From Hyphomicrobiales bacterium (lineage in GTDB: Bacteria; Pseudomonadota; Alphaproteobacteria; Rhizobiales; Rhizobiaceae): 64,000 nucleotides of DNA. The stretch is taken from positions 1-64,000 of the forward strand of contig UCMT01000022.1 in the NCBI GenBank assembly GCA_900473795.1, given 5' to 3'. The notes below the pieces were generated by a model. That model saw only the letters and a program-made list of their open reading frames with translations, was not told where the DNA came from and did not search any database. This document shows, piece by piece, positions 17,059 through 25,497 of the stretch; the first letter of the stretch is position 1; each line of letters begins with the position of its first letter. The position numbers and the translations under genes are program-made.

Positions 17059-18021
17059 CTATTCGTCCTGCTTGCGCCCGCTGCCCTCCTGTCTGCCGGC
17101 GAGGAATTGCGAATGCTCGAAAACGATCACGACGAGGAGCGCGAAGAGGAAGGGCACGATCAGGTAGAACAGCCGGAAGATGGCAAGTGCGGCCAGAACA
17201 CCCGCTGGATCCATTTCCGGCAGGCCGGCAATGAAGACCAGTTCCAGCACCCCGAGCCCCCCCGGCGCATGCGACAAGAGTGCGGCCGAAAAGGAGGCGA
17301 GAAAAACGCCGAGGATCACCATGTAGCCCGGATTTCCGGCTTCCGGCAGGGCGAAGTAAATGATTGCCGCCGCGGCGATCAACTCGACAGGCGCGATCAG
17401 CAATTGCCGCAGCGCCAGCGAAGGCTTCGGATATTCCAGTTGAAACCAGCGGGTTTTCAACGGCTGGAAGCCGACGAGGCTGCCGACGACGTAAAGCGTG
17501 ATCAGCGCAAGAATGATCAGCCCCGTCGAGAGGGACGCGCCGATCGGCAGGAAGGCGGCAAAGCGGGCGGTGATCTCCGGCTCGATCAACAGCACGATGG
17601 CTGCCAGCATCAAGGTTCCGAGCAGGAAGGTGAAGGAGCAGAAGGCGACGAGAACACCGGTTTCACCGGCCGAAAGACCCTTCGAACCATAGGCGCGATA
17701 ACGCACCACCGCGCCGGAAAAAACCGATGCGCCGACCGTGTGCGACAGCGCATAAGCGGTGAAGGAGCAGATGGTGATGAACCACAGCGAAATCCTGTGA
17801 CCGAGATGCTCCAGCGCCAGGTGATCATAGGCCGCCAAAGCGGCATAAGCCGCAAGGGTTGCGCAGCCGGCCAGTATCCACCCCTTGACGGACACGGCTT
17901 TCAGGCTTTCGACGAAATCATGGGCCGAAAGGCCATGCAGTTCGTGATAGAGGCCGTAGACGGAAAACAGAATCGCGGCCAGTCCTATGACCGGCCAGGC
18001 GAATTTACGCACCAGGTTCAT
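17059..18021 (-). CDS. YbhN/AglD-like (UPF0104) integral membrane protein
   Basis: A 320-aa polytopic protein with about eight hydrophobic helices, for example FAWPVIGLAAILFSVYGLYH at the start and GTLMLAAIVLLIEPEI in the middle. The conserved SHTVGASVFSGAVVRYRAYG and HAPGGLGVLELVFIAGLPEM motifs are those of the lysylphosphatidylglycerol-synthetase membrane domain / UPF0104 family. Members without the catalytic domain are thought to be flippase-like. The last helix (FRLFYLIVPFLFALLVVIVF) precedes a short basic tail. The start at 18021 is chosen from family fit; its ribosome site is weak, and upstream starts to 18129 remain possible. Confidence 0.85.
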   Translation of the reverse strand: MNLVRKFAWPVIGLAAILFSVYGLYHELHGLSAHDFVESLKAVSVKGWILAGCATLAAYAALAAYDHLALEHLGHRISLWFITICSFTAYALSHTVGASVFSGAVVRYRAYGSKGLSAGETGVLVAFCSFTFLLGTLMLAAIVLLIEPEITARFAAFLPIGASLSTGLIILALITLYVVGSLVGFQPLKTRWFQLEYPKPSLALRQLLIAPVELIAAAAIIYFALPEAGNPGYMVILGVFLASFSAALLSHAPGGLGVLELVFIAGLPEMDPAGVLAALAIFRLFYLIVPFLFALLVVIVFEHSQFLAGRQEGSGRKQDE

Positions 18022-18165
18022 GAGGCCGGAATTCTCGGAGGCTGCAGGCAAAACATCATCCTGACGATGAGTACACCGCCAGCCAAACGGGTCAAGGGTG
18101 CTAACCGTTAACAACAGCCCTTGCGGCACGCGGCAGCAATACCGCAGCGCACCGGGCGACAGCCA

Positions 18166-19563
18166 TCAGCCGGCGAGTGCGGCGAGTGCGGCGAGAATCC
18201 GGATCCACGAGCGGATACCCTTGTGGAAGGACTGCAGCTCGTATTTCTCGTTCGGCGAATGGATGCGGTCGTCCGAGAGGCCAAAGCCGACGAGCAGCGA
18301 TTCCATTCCGAGCATCTTCTGGAAATCCCCGACGATCGGGATCGATCCGCCCATGCCGATCAGCACGGCAGGTTTCGGCCATTCGTCGGACAGGGCAGAT
18401 TTCGCCGTGTTCAGCAGGGCCGAATCATAGGGAAGCTGGATCGCCGGCGAGCCGCCATGCTCGTGGAATTCGACCGAGCAATCCGCCGGGATTTTCGACG
18501 CCACATAGGAACGGAAAGCGGCCCGGATCTTGTCGGGATTCTGGGTGCCGACGAGCCGGAACGAAACCTTGGCGGACGCCTGCGCCGCGATCACCGTCTT
18601 GAAGCCTTCACCGGTGTAGCCACCCCAGATGCCGTTGACCTCGGCCGTCGGCCGGGCCCAGGTCAGTTCCATCACCGAACGGCCCCTTTCACCGGAGGGA
18701 ACGGCAAGGCCGATCTCTCCGAGGAATTTTTCCGTCGTCATGCCAAGCGTTTCCCAGGACGCCTTGATCTGCGACGGCGTTTCCTCGACGCCCTCGTAAA
18801 AACCGTCGAGCGCGACGCGGCCGGTCTCGTCGTGAAGGCCGGCAAGAATAGTGGCGAGGATATGGATCGGATTGGCCGCAGCGCCGCCGAAATAACCGGA
18901 ATGCAGATCGCGGTCGGCCGCGGTGATGACGATCTCCTCGCCGACCAGGCCACGCAATCCGGCCGAGATGGCCGGCGTGTCGCGGTCCCACATATTGGTA
19001 TCGCAGACCAGCGCATAGTCCGCCTTCAGCTCGGCGGCATTGGCTTCCAGGAAGGGCTTCAGCGATGGTGAGCCGGATTCTTCTTCGCCTTCGAACAGGA
19101 TCGTGACTTCGCAGGGCAGCGAACCGTTGATGTCCTTATAAGCGCGGCAGGCTTCGACGAAGGTCATCAACTGACCCTTGTCGTCGGCCGTTCCGCGGCC
19201 GGTGATGACCTTGCGGCCCCCGTCCAGTTCCTTGATCGACGGCTCGAAGGGCGCCGTGTCCCAGAGGTTGAGCGGATCGACCGGCTGGACATCGTAATGG
19301 CCGTAGAACAGCACATGCGGCGCGCCGGCCTTGCCGGCTGCGTGATGGGCGACCACCATCGGGTGACCGGGCGTATCGCGCACCGAGGCGTCGAAACCGA
19401 GGCCCGTCAGTTCGGCCACAAGCCATTCCGCTGCCTTGCGGCATTCCGCCTTGTAGGCCGGGTCGGTGGAGATCGACTGGATCCGCACCAGATCGAAAAG
19501 CCGCTCCAGGCTCTGGGGGAGATTATCGTCCGCGCGGGTAAGAGTGCTGGCCGTGTCTGTCAT
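18166..19563 (-). CDS. M20 family metallopeptidase (dipeptidase-like)
   Basis: A 465-aa zinc hydrolase of the M20/M25/M40 family. Zinc ligands are in YGHYDVQP, GRGTADDKG, EGEEESGSPS (which also carries the general base Glu), CDTNMWD, and DDRIHSPNEKY near the C-terminus. A dimerisation (lid) domain lies between about residues 200 and 330 and contains DLHSGYFGGAAANP. Relatives cleave dipeptides or acylated amino acids in the cytoplasm. No signal peptide is visible. The start at 19563 follows aaggattcggac. Confidence 0.93.
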   Translation of the reverse strand: MTDTASTLTRADDNLPQSLERLFDLVRIQSISTDPAYKAECRKAAEWLVAELTGLGFDASVRDTPGHPMVVAHHAAGKAGAPHVLFYGHYDVQPVDPLNLWDTAPFEPSIKELDGGRKVITGRGTADDKGQLMTFVEACRAYKDINGSLPCEVTILFEGEEESGSPSLKPFLEANAAELKADYALVCDTNMWDRDTPAISAGLRGLVGEEIVITAADRDLHSGYFGGAAANPIHILATILAGLHDETGRVALDGFYEGVEETPSQIKASWETLGMTTEKFLGEIGLAVPSGERGRSVMELTWARPTAEVNGIWGGYTGEGFKTVIAAQASAKVSFRLVGTQNPDKIRAAFRSYVASKIPADCSVEFHEHGGSPAIQLPYDSALLNTAKSALSDEWPKPAVLIGMGGSIPIVGDFQKMLGMESLLVGFGLSDDRIHSPNEKYELQSFHKGIRSWIRILAALAALAG

Positions 19564-19665
19564 GTCCGAATCCTTGTTGTGCGGGCGAAACCTAGACAAA
19601 GATCGCAGCAGCTTTAAGCGAAATATTTTGATCGTCCGATCATGGCCGGCGACCGGGGCGATTTC

Positions 19666-20097
19666 TCAACCGCGCGCGCCATTGGCGATCGCCATGCGCA
19701 TATATTCCAGCATCAACTCCCGCTCGAAGTGCCGAAAGCCGGAAAAGAGCGACTGATCCGCAGCCAGCGCCGCCGCCTTGGCTTCCGCCTCCATCACCCG
19801 CGCCTTGTCGGTCAGGAAAATCTGCTGGGCGCGTTTGTCGGTCGGGTGTTTTTTGCGGAGAATCAGCCCGTCACGCTCCATCCGCGCCAGCGTATTGGCC
19901 ATCGTCGCCTGCTCGATGTCGAGGCGATCGAGAAGCTGCTTCTGGGTGAGGCCCTCTTCGCTCCAGAGTTCCAGAATAACGGGAAACTGGCCGGGCGCGA
20001 AGCCGAGCTTCTGACCCCTCTCCTGCAACGCACGGGAGAAGCTTTTTGCCAGGAGGCTCGCCAGGTATGTCGCCGAATCCATGCGGTCGAAGGCCAT
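19666..20097 (-). CDS. MarR family transcriptional regulator
   Basis: A 143-aa winged-helix repressor. The recognition region LTQKQLLDRLDIEQATMANT and the wing RMERDGLILRKKHPTDKRAQ are typical of MarR/SlyA. MarR proteins dimerise and respond to phenolics, oxidants or antibiotics. It is 100 bp upstream of the M20 peptidase and in the same direction, so it may be co-transcribed. The effector is unknown. Confidence 0.93.
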   Translation of the reverse strand: MAFDRMDSATYLASLLAKSFSRALQERGQKLGFAPGQFPVILELWSEEGLTQKQLLDRLDIEQATMANTLARMERDGLILRKKHPTDKRAQQIFLTDKARVMEAEAKAAALAADQSLFSGFRHFERELMLEYMRMAIANGARG

Positions 20098-20523
20098 GGG
20101 TATGGGTACCTCTCACCAAGCCGGAGCACAAGTTCATTGCAGGCGATGGAAACCCGCAGGCCGCCTTTTTTCAGGGACGCGATGGCTTGCGGCGCGCAAA
20201 CAAAAACCGCCATGGCGGAGGCGGGGCCACGGCGGTCTTGTCATAATTCGGACAAAGGCCCGGAGAGGGGGGATAGGCCTTTGTCCTAACATCTGGCTTC
20301 GGCGGGGGACAGGCCTTGTGCCAGACGACGGCGTGTTCAATTGCCGTTGCCTATGATTTGTGGTGTGAAATGTGGCTTTTCAAGGGAGACGCGCCCGAAG
20401 GCGACATTACAAATTGGTAACGTTCTCGTGAGGGCCCTCAGTTTTCCCCGGGGCGATAAAATTCCTCGTGGTCCCGGAATGAAATATGGACGCCCATCGC
20501 GGCCCACGCTATCCCTTGTCGCC
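20098..20523. other. marR-polA intergenic region
   Basis: 426 bp without a convincing gene. It contains a perfect 11-bp inverted repeat (20250-20286) and the upstream region of polA. The in-frame opening ahead of polA (back to 20341) lacks family similarity and is treated as leader. Confidence 0.6.
20250..20286. repeat. perfect inverted repeat upstream of polA
   Basis: GGACAAAGGCC (20250-20260) and GGCCTTTGTCC (20276-20286) pair perfectly around a 15-nt G-rich loop (cggagaggggggata). No T-run follows on either strand, so it is not a plain terminator. It could be an operator, a structured RNA element or a decayed repeat. Confidence 0.6.
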
Positions 20524-23500
20524 ATGAAAAAAGGTGATCATCTCTTCCTCGTCGACGGCTCCGGTTTCATTTTCCGGGCGTTCCACGCCATTCCACCACT
20601 GAATCGCAAATCGGATGGCCTGCCGGTCAATGCCGTTTCCGGTTTCTGCAATATGCTGTGGAAGCTCCTGACCGACGCACGCGATACCTCCGTCGGCGTC
20701 ACGCCGACCCATTTCGCGGTAATTTTCGACTATTCCTCGAAAACGTTTCGCAACGCGCTCTACGACCAATACAAGGCGAACCGCACGGCACCGCCGGAAG
20801 ACCTGATCCCGCAATTCGGCCTCATTCGTCATGCGACGCGCGCCTTCAACCTTCCGTGCATCGAGAAGGAAGGCTTCGAGGCCGATGACCTGATCGCCAC
20901 CTATGCGCGGCTGGCGGAGGCGGCGGGCGCCGGCGTCACTATCGTGTCGTCCGACAAGGACCTGATGCAGCTCGTCACGCCCAATGTGTCGATGTACGAC
21001 AGCATGAAGGACAAGCAGATCTCGATCCCGGACGTGATCGAGAAATGGGGCGTGCCGCCGGAGAAGATGATCGACCTGCAGGCGATGACCGGCGATTCGA
21101 CCGACAACGTGCCCGGCATCCCCGGCATCGGCCCGAAGACGGCGGCGCAGCTTCTGGAGGAATTCGGCGATCTCGACACGCTGCTTGCCCGCGCCGGCGA
21201 GATCAAGCAGCAGAAACGCCGCGAGAACATCCTCGCCAATGCCGAGCTTGCCCGGCTGTCGCGTCAGTTGGTCATGCTGAAAACCGACACGCCGATCGAC
21301 GTTCCGCTCGAGAACTTCGAACTTCACACACAGGACGGGCCAAAGCTCATTGCCTTCCTCAAGGCGATGGAATTCACCTCGCTGACCCGTCGCGTCGCCG
21401 CTGCGACGGAAACCGATGCGGATGTGGTGGAAGCGTCGACTGTGCCGGTCGAATGGGGTGCGGCAGCCCACGGACCCGACCTCGACAAGGGCGAGCTCTC
21501 GCCACCGCCGCCGCCGTCCGAGCTGTCCTCGGCAACATCGCCGGCGCGCGGTAGCGCCGCCGAGGCCGCAACCGCCCTTGCTGCCGTCAAGACAGTCGAG
21601 CCACCGGTCGCGACGCCGCAAACCCTTGCTCAGGCGCGCGCTGAAGCCTTTGCCGCGGCAAAGATCGACCGCAGCGCCTACGTGACAATCCGCGATATAG
21701 CCACGCTCGATGCGTGGATCGCCATGGCGCGTGAGAGCGGCATCGTCGCCTTCGACACCGAGACGACCTCGCTCGACGCCATGCAGGCCGAACTGGTCGG
21801 CTTTTCGCTGGCGATTGCCAACAACAGCAAGAACCCGACCGGCACCGACATCCGCGCCGCCTATGTTCCAATTCTTCACAAGACGGGCGGCCATGATCTT
21901 TTCAGCGACGGCGTGAAGCTGGCGCCGGATCAGATCCCGGCGGCGGTTGCCCTCGAACGGCTGAAGGACCTGCTGGAGGATCCGTCCGTCCTGAAGGTGG
22001 CGCAGAACCTCAAATACGACTACCTCGTGGCGCGCCGCCACGGCATGACCATTACCAGCTTCGACGATACGATGCTGATGTCCTATGTGGTTGACGCGGG
22101 CGCCGGTGCCCACGGGATGGATTCGCTTTCGGAAAAATGGCTCGGCCACCCGCCGATCCCCTACAAGGACGTCGCCGGCAGCGGCAAATCCGCGCTCGGC
22201 TTCGACTATGTAGATATCGACAAGGCGACCGCCTACGCGGCGGAAGACGCCGACGTGACGCTGCGGCTCTGGCAGGTGCTGAAGCCGCGCCTTGCAGCGA
22301 AAAAGCTCAACACTGTCTATGAGCGACTGGAGCGGCCGCTGGTACCGGTTTTGGCGCAAATGGAAGAGCGCGGCATCACCATCGACCGGCAGATCCTGTC
22401 GCGCCTTTCGGGCGAACTGGCGCAAGGTGCGGCCCGCCTCGAACACGAAATCTATGCCATTGTCGGCGAGAGCTTCAACATCGGTTCGCCGAAACAGCTC
22501 GGCGACATCCTGTTCGGCCGCCTCGGCCTGCCCGGCGGCGCGAAGACCAAGACCGGCCAATGGTCGACCTCCGCCTCGGTGCTCGAAGACCTGGCCGCAG
22601 AGGGACACGAACTGCCGCGCAAGATCGTCGACTGGCGACAGCTGACCAAGCTCAAATCCACCTATACCGACGCTCTTCCCGGCTTCGTGCATCCAGAAAC
22701 CAAGCGCGTGCACACGTCCTATGCGCTGGCCGCCACGACTACGGGCCGCCTTTCCTCCTCGGATCCCAACCTGCAGAACATTCCGGTGCGCACCGCCGAA
22801 GGCCGCAAGATCCGTACCGCGTTCATCTCCACGCCTGGGCATAAGCTGGTTTCGGCCGACTACAGCCAGATCGAGTTGCGCGTACTTGCCCACGTTGCCG
22901 AAATCCCGCAGCTGAAGCAGGCGTTTTCCGACGGCATCGACATTCACGCAATGACTGCCTCGGAAATGTTCGGCGTGCCGGTCGAGGGCATGCCGAGCGA
23001 GATTCGCCGCCGTGCCAAGGCGATCAACTTCGGCATCATCTACGGCATCTCGGCTTTCGGCCTTGCCAACCAGCTTTCGATCGAGCGCTCGGAAGCGGGC
23101 GATTACATCAAGAAATACTTTGAGCGCTTCCCCGGCATCCGCGACTACATGGAAAGCACCAAGGCGTTTGCCCGCGAGAACGGCTATGTCGAAACCATTT
23201 TCGGCCGCCGCGCCCACTATCCGGACATCCGCTCCTCCAATCCCTCGCACCGCGCCTTCAACGAGCGCGCGGCGATCAACGCGCCGATTCAGGGCTCGGC
23301 CGCCGACATCATTCGCCGGGCAATGATCAAGATGGAGCCGGCGCTGGAAAAGGCCGGGCTATCCCAGCGCGTGCGCATGCTGCTGCAGGTGCATGACGAA
23401 CTGATCTTCGAGGTCGAGGATGGCGACGTCGAAACTTCGATCCCGCTGATCGTCTCGGTGATGGAGAACGCCGCGATGCCGGCGCTCGACATGAAGGTGC

Positions 23501-23550
23501 CGCTCAAGGTCGATGCCCGCGCCGCGCATAACTGGGACGAGGCCCACTGA
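20524..23550 (+). CDS. polA: DNA polymerase I
   Basis: A 1008-aa polymerase that fills gaps and removes Okazaki primers. The N-terminal 5'-3' exonuclease starts HLFLVDGSGFIFRAFHAIPP and includes EADDLIATYA and GDSTDNVPGIPGIGPKTAA. A Pro/Ala-rich linker spans about residues 310-370. The 3'-5' proofreading domain keeps its metal-binding DTETTSLDA motif, so proofreading is probably active. The polymerase domain has DPNLQNIPVRT, SADYSQIELRVLAHV, RRRAKAINFGIIYGIS and the final QVHDELIFEV. The ATG at 20524 starts the family N-terminus exactly. Confidence 0.98.
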   Translation: MKKGDHLFLVDGSGFIFRAFHAIPPLNRKSDGLPVNAVSGFCNMLWKLLTDARDTSVGVTPTHFAVIFDYSSKTFRNALYDQYKANRTAPPEDLIPQFGLIRHATRAFNLPCIEKEGFEADDLIATYARLAEAAGAGVTIVSSDKDLMQLVTPNVSMYDSMKDKQISIPDVIEKWGVPPEKMIDLQAMTGDSTDNVPGIPGIGPKTAAQLLEEFGDLDTLLARAGEIKQQKRRENILANAELARLSRQLVMLKTDTPIDVPLENFELHTQDGPKLIAFLKAMEFTSLTRRVAAATETDADVVEASTVPVEWGAAAHGPDLDKGELSPPPPPSELSSATSPARGSAAEAATALAAVKTVEPPVATPQTLAQARAEAFAAAKIDRSAYVTIRDIATLDAWIAMARESGIVAFDTETTSLDAMQAELVGFSLAIANNSKNPTGTDIRAAYVPILHKTGGHDLFSDGVKLAPDQIPAAVALERLKDLLEDPSVLKVAQNLKYDYLVARRHGMTITSFDDTMLMSYVVDAGAGAHGMDSLSEKWLGHPPIPYKDVAGSGKSALGFDYVDIDKATAYAAEDADVTLRLWQVLKPRLAAKKLNTVYERLERPLVPVLAQMEERGITIDRQILSRLSGELAQGAARLEHEIYAIVGESFNIGSPKQLGDILFGRLGLPGGAKTKTGQWSTSASVLEDLAAEGHELPRKIVDWRQLTKLKSTYTDALPGFVHPETKRVHTSYALAATTTGRLSSSDPNLQNIPVRTAEGRKIRTAFISTPGHKLVSADYSQIELRVLAHVAEIPQLKQAFSDGIDIHAMTASEMFGVPVEGMPSEIRRRAKAINFGIIYGISAFGLANQLSIERSEAGDYIKKYFERFPGIRDYMESTKAFARENGYVETIFGRRAHYPDIRSSNPSHRAFNERAAINAPIQGSAADIIRRAMIKMEPALEKAGLSQRVRMLLQVHDELIFEVEDGDVETSIPLIVSVMENAAMPALDMKVPLKVDARAAHNWDEAH

Positions 23551-23854
23551 GGGAACAATCGCGGCGTCCAACGCGCCTTCGCGCTGGACGCCTGCCTTGA
23601 CCAGATCGCGCACCGCCGGAGCCAAAATCAAACGCGCGAGAATCCTGTCATGGCCTGACAGTTTTCGCGCCACGATTCTTGCATTTTCGACCATCAGATC
23701 CGTCATCAACCTGCCCGCCCCTCAGGATGATAGAAACGGAACCGCCGACCCCGCGAAACGGTTGCCGTCGTGGCTATCCGGCGATACCGGCGTGTACTTC
23801 CGGGTGGAACTGACCTTGATCCTTCCGGCCCCTCACGTCGATTTGGAGGAAATC
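23551..23854. other. polA-purU intergenic region
   Basis: 304 bp. Just after polA is a strong hairpin (23563-23592: 8-bp arms ggcgtcca/tggacgcc extended by gcgc/gcgc) without a T-run. The rest shows no convincing gene. A minus-strand reading frame begins at 23709 but runs mostly antisense to polA. Confidence 0.55.
23563..23592 (+). terminator. hairpin after polA
   Basis: Arms ggcgtcca (23563-23570) and tggacgcc (23585-23592) with an inner gcgc/gcgc pairing and a small bulge. It lies 12 bp past the polA stop. No U-tract follows, so termination would be weak or Rho-assisted; it may instead stabilise the mRNA end. Confidence 0.4.
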
Positions 23855-24709
23855 ATGGCGTTTCAGACTTTCATACTCATCCTGTCCTGTGACGACAAAC
23901 CCGGCATCGTTGCTGCCGTGACGACGGAGCTTTCCGCCGCCGGCGCCAATATTGCCGAGAGCAACCAGTTCTGGGACAGGCAGACGAACCGCTTTTTCAT
24001 GCGGATTGCCTTTCAGGTGCCGATCGGCGTCTCGCGGGAGGATCTGGAGCGGGCCTTGAAGGCGCCGATCGATCGCTTCGGCATGAAGGTCAGCATCACC
24101 GATGGCGGCCGCAAGCCGCGCATCCTCATTCTCGTCTCCAAGTTCGATCATGCACTGCTGCACCTGATCTACCAGATCCGTGTCGGTTGGCTGCATGCCG
24201 ACGTGGTCGCCATCGTTTCCAATCACAACGACAGCCAGCGCACGGCGGAACTGGAGGGAATTCCATTCTATTGTTGGCCGATGAACAAGGAAAACAAGGC
24301 GGAGCAGGAAGAGAAGCTGTTGCAGCTCGTCCAGGAAACCGGCGTTGATCTCGTCATCCTCGCCCGCTACATGCAGGTCTTTTCCGACAACCTGTCGAAG
24401 CGGCTCTACGGCAAGGCGATCAACATCCATCACTCGTTCCTGCCGAGCTTCAAGGGCGCCAAGCCCTATCATCAGGCCCATGAGCGCGGCGTCAAGCTGA
24501 TCGGCGCCACGGCCCATTACGTGACGCCGGATCTCGATGAAGGCCCGATCATCGAGCAGGAAACCGAGCGCGTGACACATGCGATGAACGCCGAGGATTT
24601 CGTCGCCGCCGGCCGCGATATCGAGAGCCGGGTGCTTGCCCGCGCAGTCAAGCTGCATCTGGAAGACCGCGTGATGCTCAACGGTCACAAGACCGTGGTG
24701 TTCCGCTAG
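23855..24709 (+). CDS. purU: formyltetrahydrofolate deformylase
   Basis: A 284-aa enzyme that hydrolyses 10-formyl-THF to THF and formate, balancing one-carbon pools. The N-terminal ACT domain (about residues 5-80) starts FILILSCDDKPGIVAAVTTE. The formyltransferase-like domain holds the catalytic Asn-His-Asp set in INIHHSFLPSFKGAKPYHQA and VTPDLDEGPIIEQ. The C-terminus is DRVMLNGHKTVVFR. The ATG at 23855 follows a very good ggagga site. Length and motif order match PurU. Confidence 0.96.
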   Translation: MAFQTFILILSCDDKPGIVAAVTTELSAAGANIAESNQFWDRQTNRFFMRIAFQVPIGVSREDLERALKAPIDRFGMKVSITDGGRKPRILILVSKFDHALLHLIYQIRVGWLHADVVAIVSNHNDSQRTAELEGIPFYCWPMNKENKAEQEEKLLQLVQETGVDLVILARYMQVFSDNLSKRLYGKAINIHHSFLPSFKGAKPYHQAHERGVKLIGATAHYVTPDLDEGPIIEQETERVTHAMNAEDFVAAGRDIESRVLARAVKLHLEDRVMLNGHKTVVFR

Positions 24710-24713
24710 CTAA

Positions 24714-24755
24714 TGCATGTCGTCCAACTCTGCGGCTTTGGGACGACGCCATGCA
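24714..24755. repeat. Rhizobiales-type extragenic palindrome after purU
   Basis: tgcatgtcgtcc (24714-24725) and ggacgacgccatgca (24741-24755) form an imperfect inverted repeat. It is followed by aaaagacaaaagcctgaagc, a flank often seen next to this palindrome type in rhizobial intergenic DNA. It lies 5 bp past the purU stop and could also terminate purU. Confidence 0.6.
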
Positions 24756-24791
24756 AAAGACAAAAGCCTGAAGCGCATCCCATCAATTCCG

Positions 24792-25451
24792 TTAGGCGAT
24801 TGAATGGACATCGGCGGGAGCGCGAGCAGCCACGTCGATGGTTGCCGGCCTGAAGCTGGCGAACAACCGCTTCAGCCCCTCCCGGCCTTCGGCCGCCAGA
24901 TCGAAACGGCGACCGAAGAGAAGCCATTCGGTGCACAGTCCACCCACCATCCACCACAGCGCCTTGGTCGCCGATTGCGGCGTCCAGTTTGCACTGAGAT
25001 AGCCCTCGTTCCCTGCCCTTGCGAAGGCGCTTTCGAGCGAAGCGATGTGCCTGTCATCGACCTCCTGCTGTCTTTCGAGAACCGGCATGAGATCCTCGCC
25101 ATAGCCGCAGCGCAGGAGGATGGTGAAGATGCGCTGTCGATGCTCGTCGCTTGCCAGCTCGTCCAGCCAGTCGACTGTCAGTTTTTCGATGAACGCGAGG
25201 ACACCGGAGGCCGGTTGCTCGATATCGCGCGCAATCATGTCTTCCAGCGGCAAGGACACCGAATTGTAGAGTTCGAGAAACAAGTCGGTCTTGTTGGAGA
25301 AATGCCAATAGATGGCGCCGCGCGTTACGCCGGCCGCCTTGGCGACATCGTCGAGCGTCGCATTGGAGACGCCCTTCTCATAGAAAACCCGCTCCGCCGC
25401 ATGGAGGATGCTGTTGCGTGTTTCTTCCGCCTCGGCCTTGGTTCTGCGCAT
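24792..25451 (-). CDS. TetR family regulator of the RND efflux pump (AcrR/TtgR-like)
   Basis: A 219-aa repressor-type protein. The helix-turn-helix is in ILHAAERVFYEKGVSNATLD plus VAKAAGVTRGAIYWHFSNKT, very close to AcrR/TtgR. The C-terminal ligand domain includes VDWLDELASDEHRQRIFTIL. It lies directly downstream of the RND permease in the same direction, separated by a terminator hairpin whose T-run ends just before this gene's ribosome site (aggagcggcg). The presumed operator is the palindrome at 29996-30015 before the adaptor gene. Drug-induced derepression is the likely circuit. Confidence 0.92.
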   Translation of the reverse strand: MRRTKAEAEETRNSILHAAERVFYEKGVSNATLDDVAKAAGVTRGAIYWHFSNKTDLFLELYNSVSLPLEDMIARDIEQPASGVLAFIEKLTVDWLDELASDEHRQRIFTILLRCGYGEDLMPVLERQQEVDDRHIASLESAFARAGNEGYLSANWTPQSATKALWWMVGGLCTEWLLFGRRFDLAAEGREGLKRLFASFRPATIDVAARAPADVHSIA

Positions 25452-25461
25452 CGCCGCTCCT

Positions 25462-25488
25462 AAAAAAGGGCTCGCCGTAGGCGAGCCC
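25462..25488 (-). terminator. terminator after the RND operon, before tetR
   Basis: On the minus strand a 9-bp perfect stem GGGCTCGCC/GGCGAGCCC with a 3-nt loop (25468-25488) is followed by TTTTTT (25467-25462). It separates the permease stop (25498) from the regulator start (25451), so regulator expression needs read-through or a promoter inside the permease gene. Confidence 0.88.
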
Positions 25489-25497
25489 CTATCATCA

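Noticed and set aside
20509-23250. A 913-codon frame opposite polA
   Set aside because: It runs antisense to a complete PolA with all motifs; composition is Arg/His/Gly-rich without recognisable domains.
23359-23709. A 116-codon minus-strand frame starting in the polA-purU gap
   Set aside because: Its first 50 codons look protein-like, but the rest is antisense to the conserved end of polA; no family recognised, and no downstream partner.
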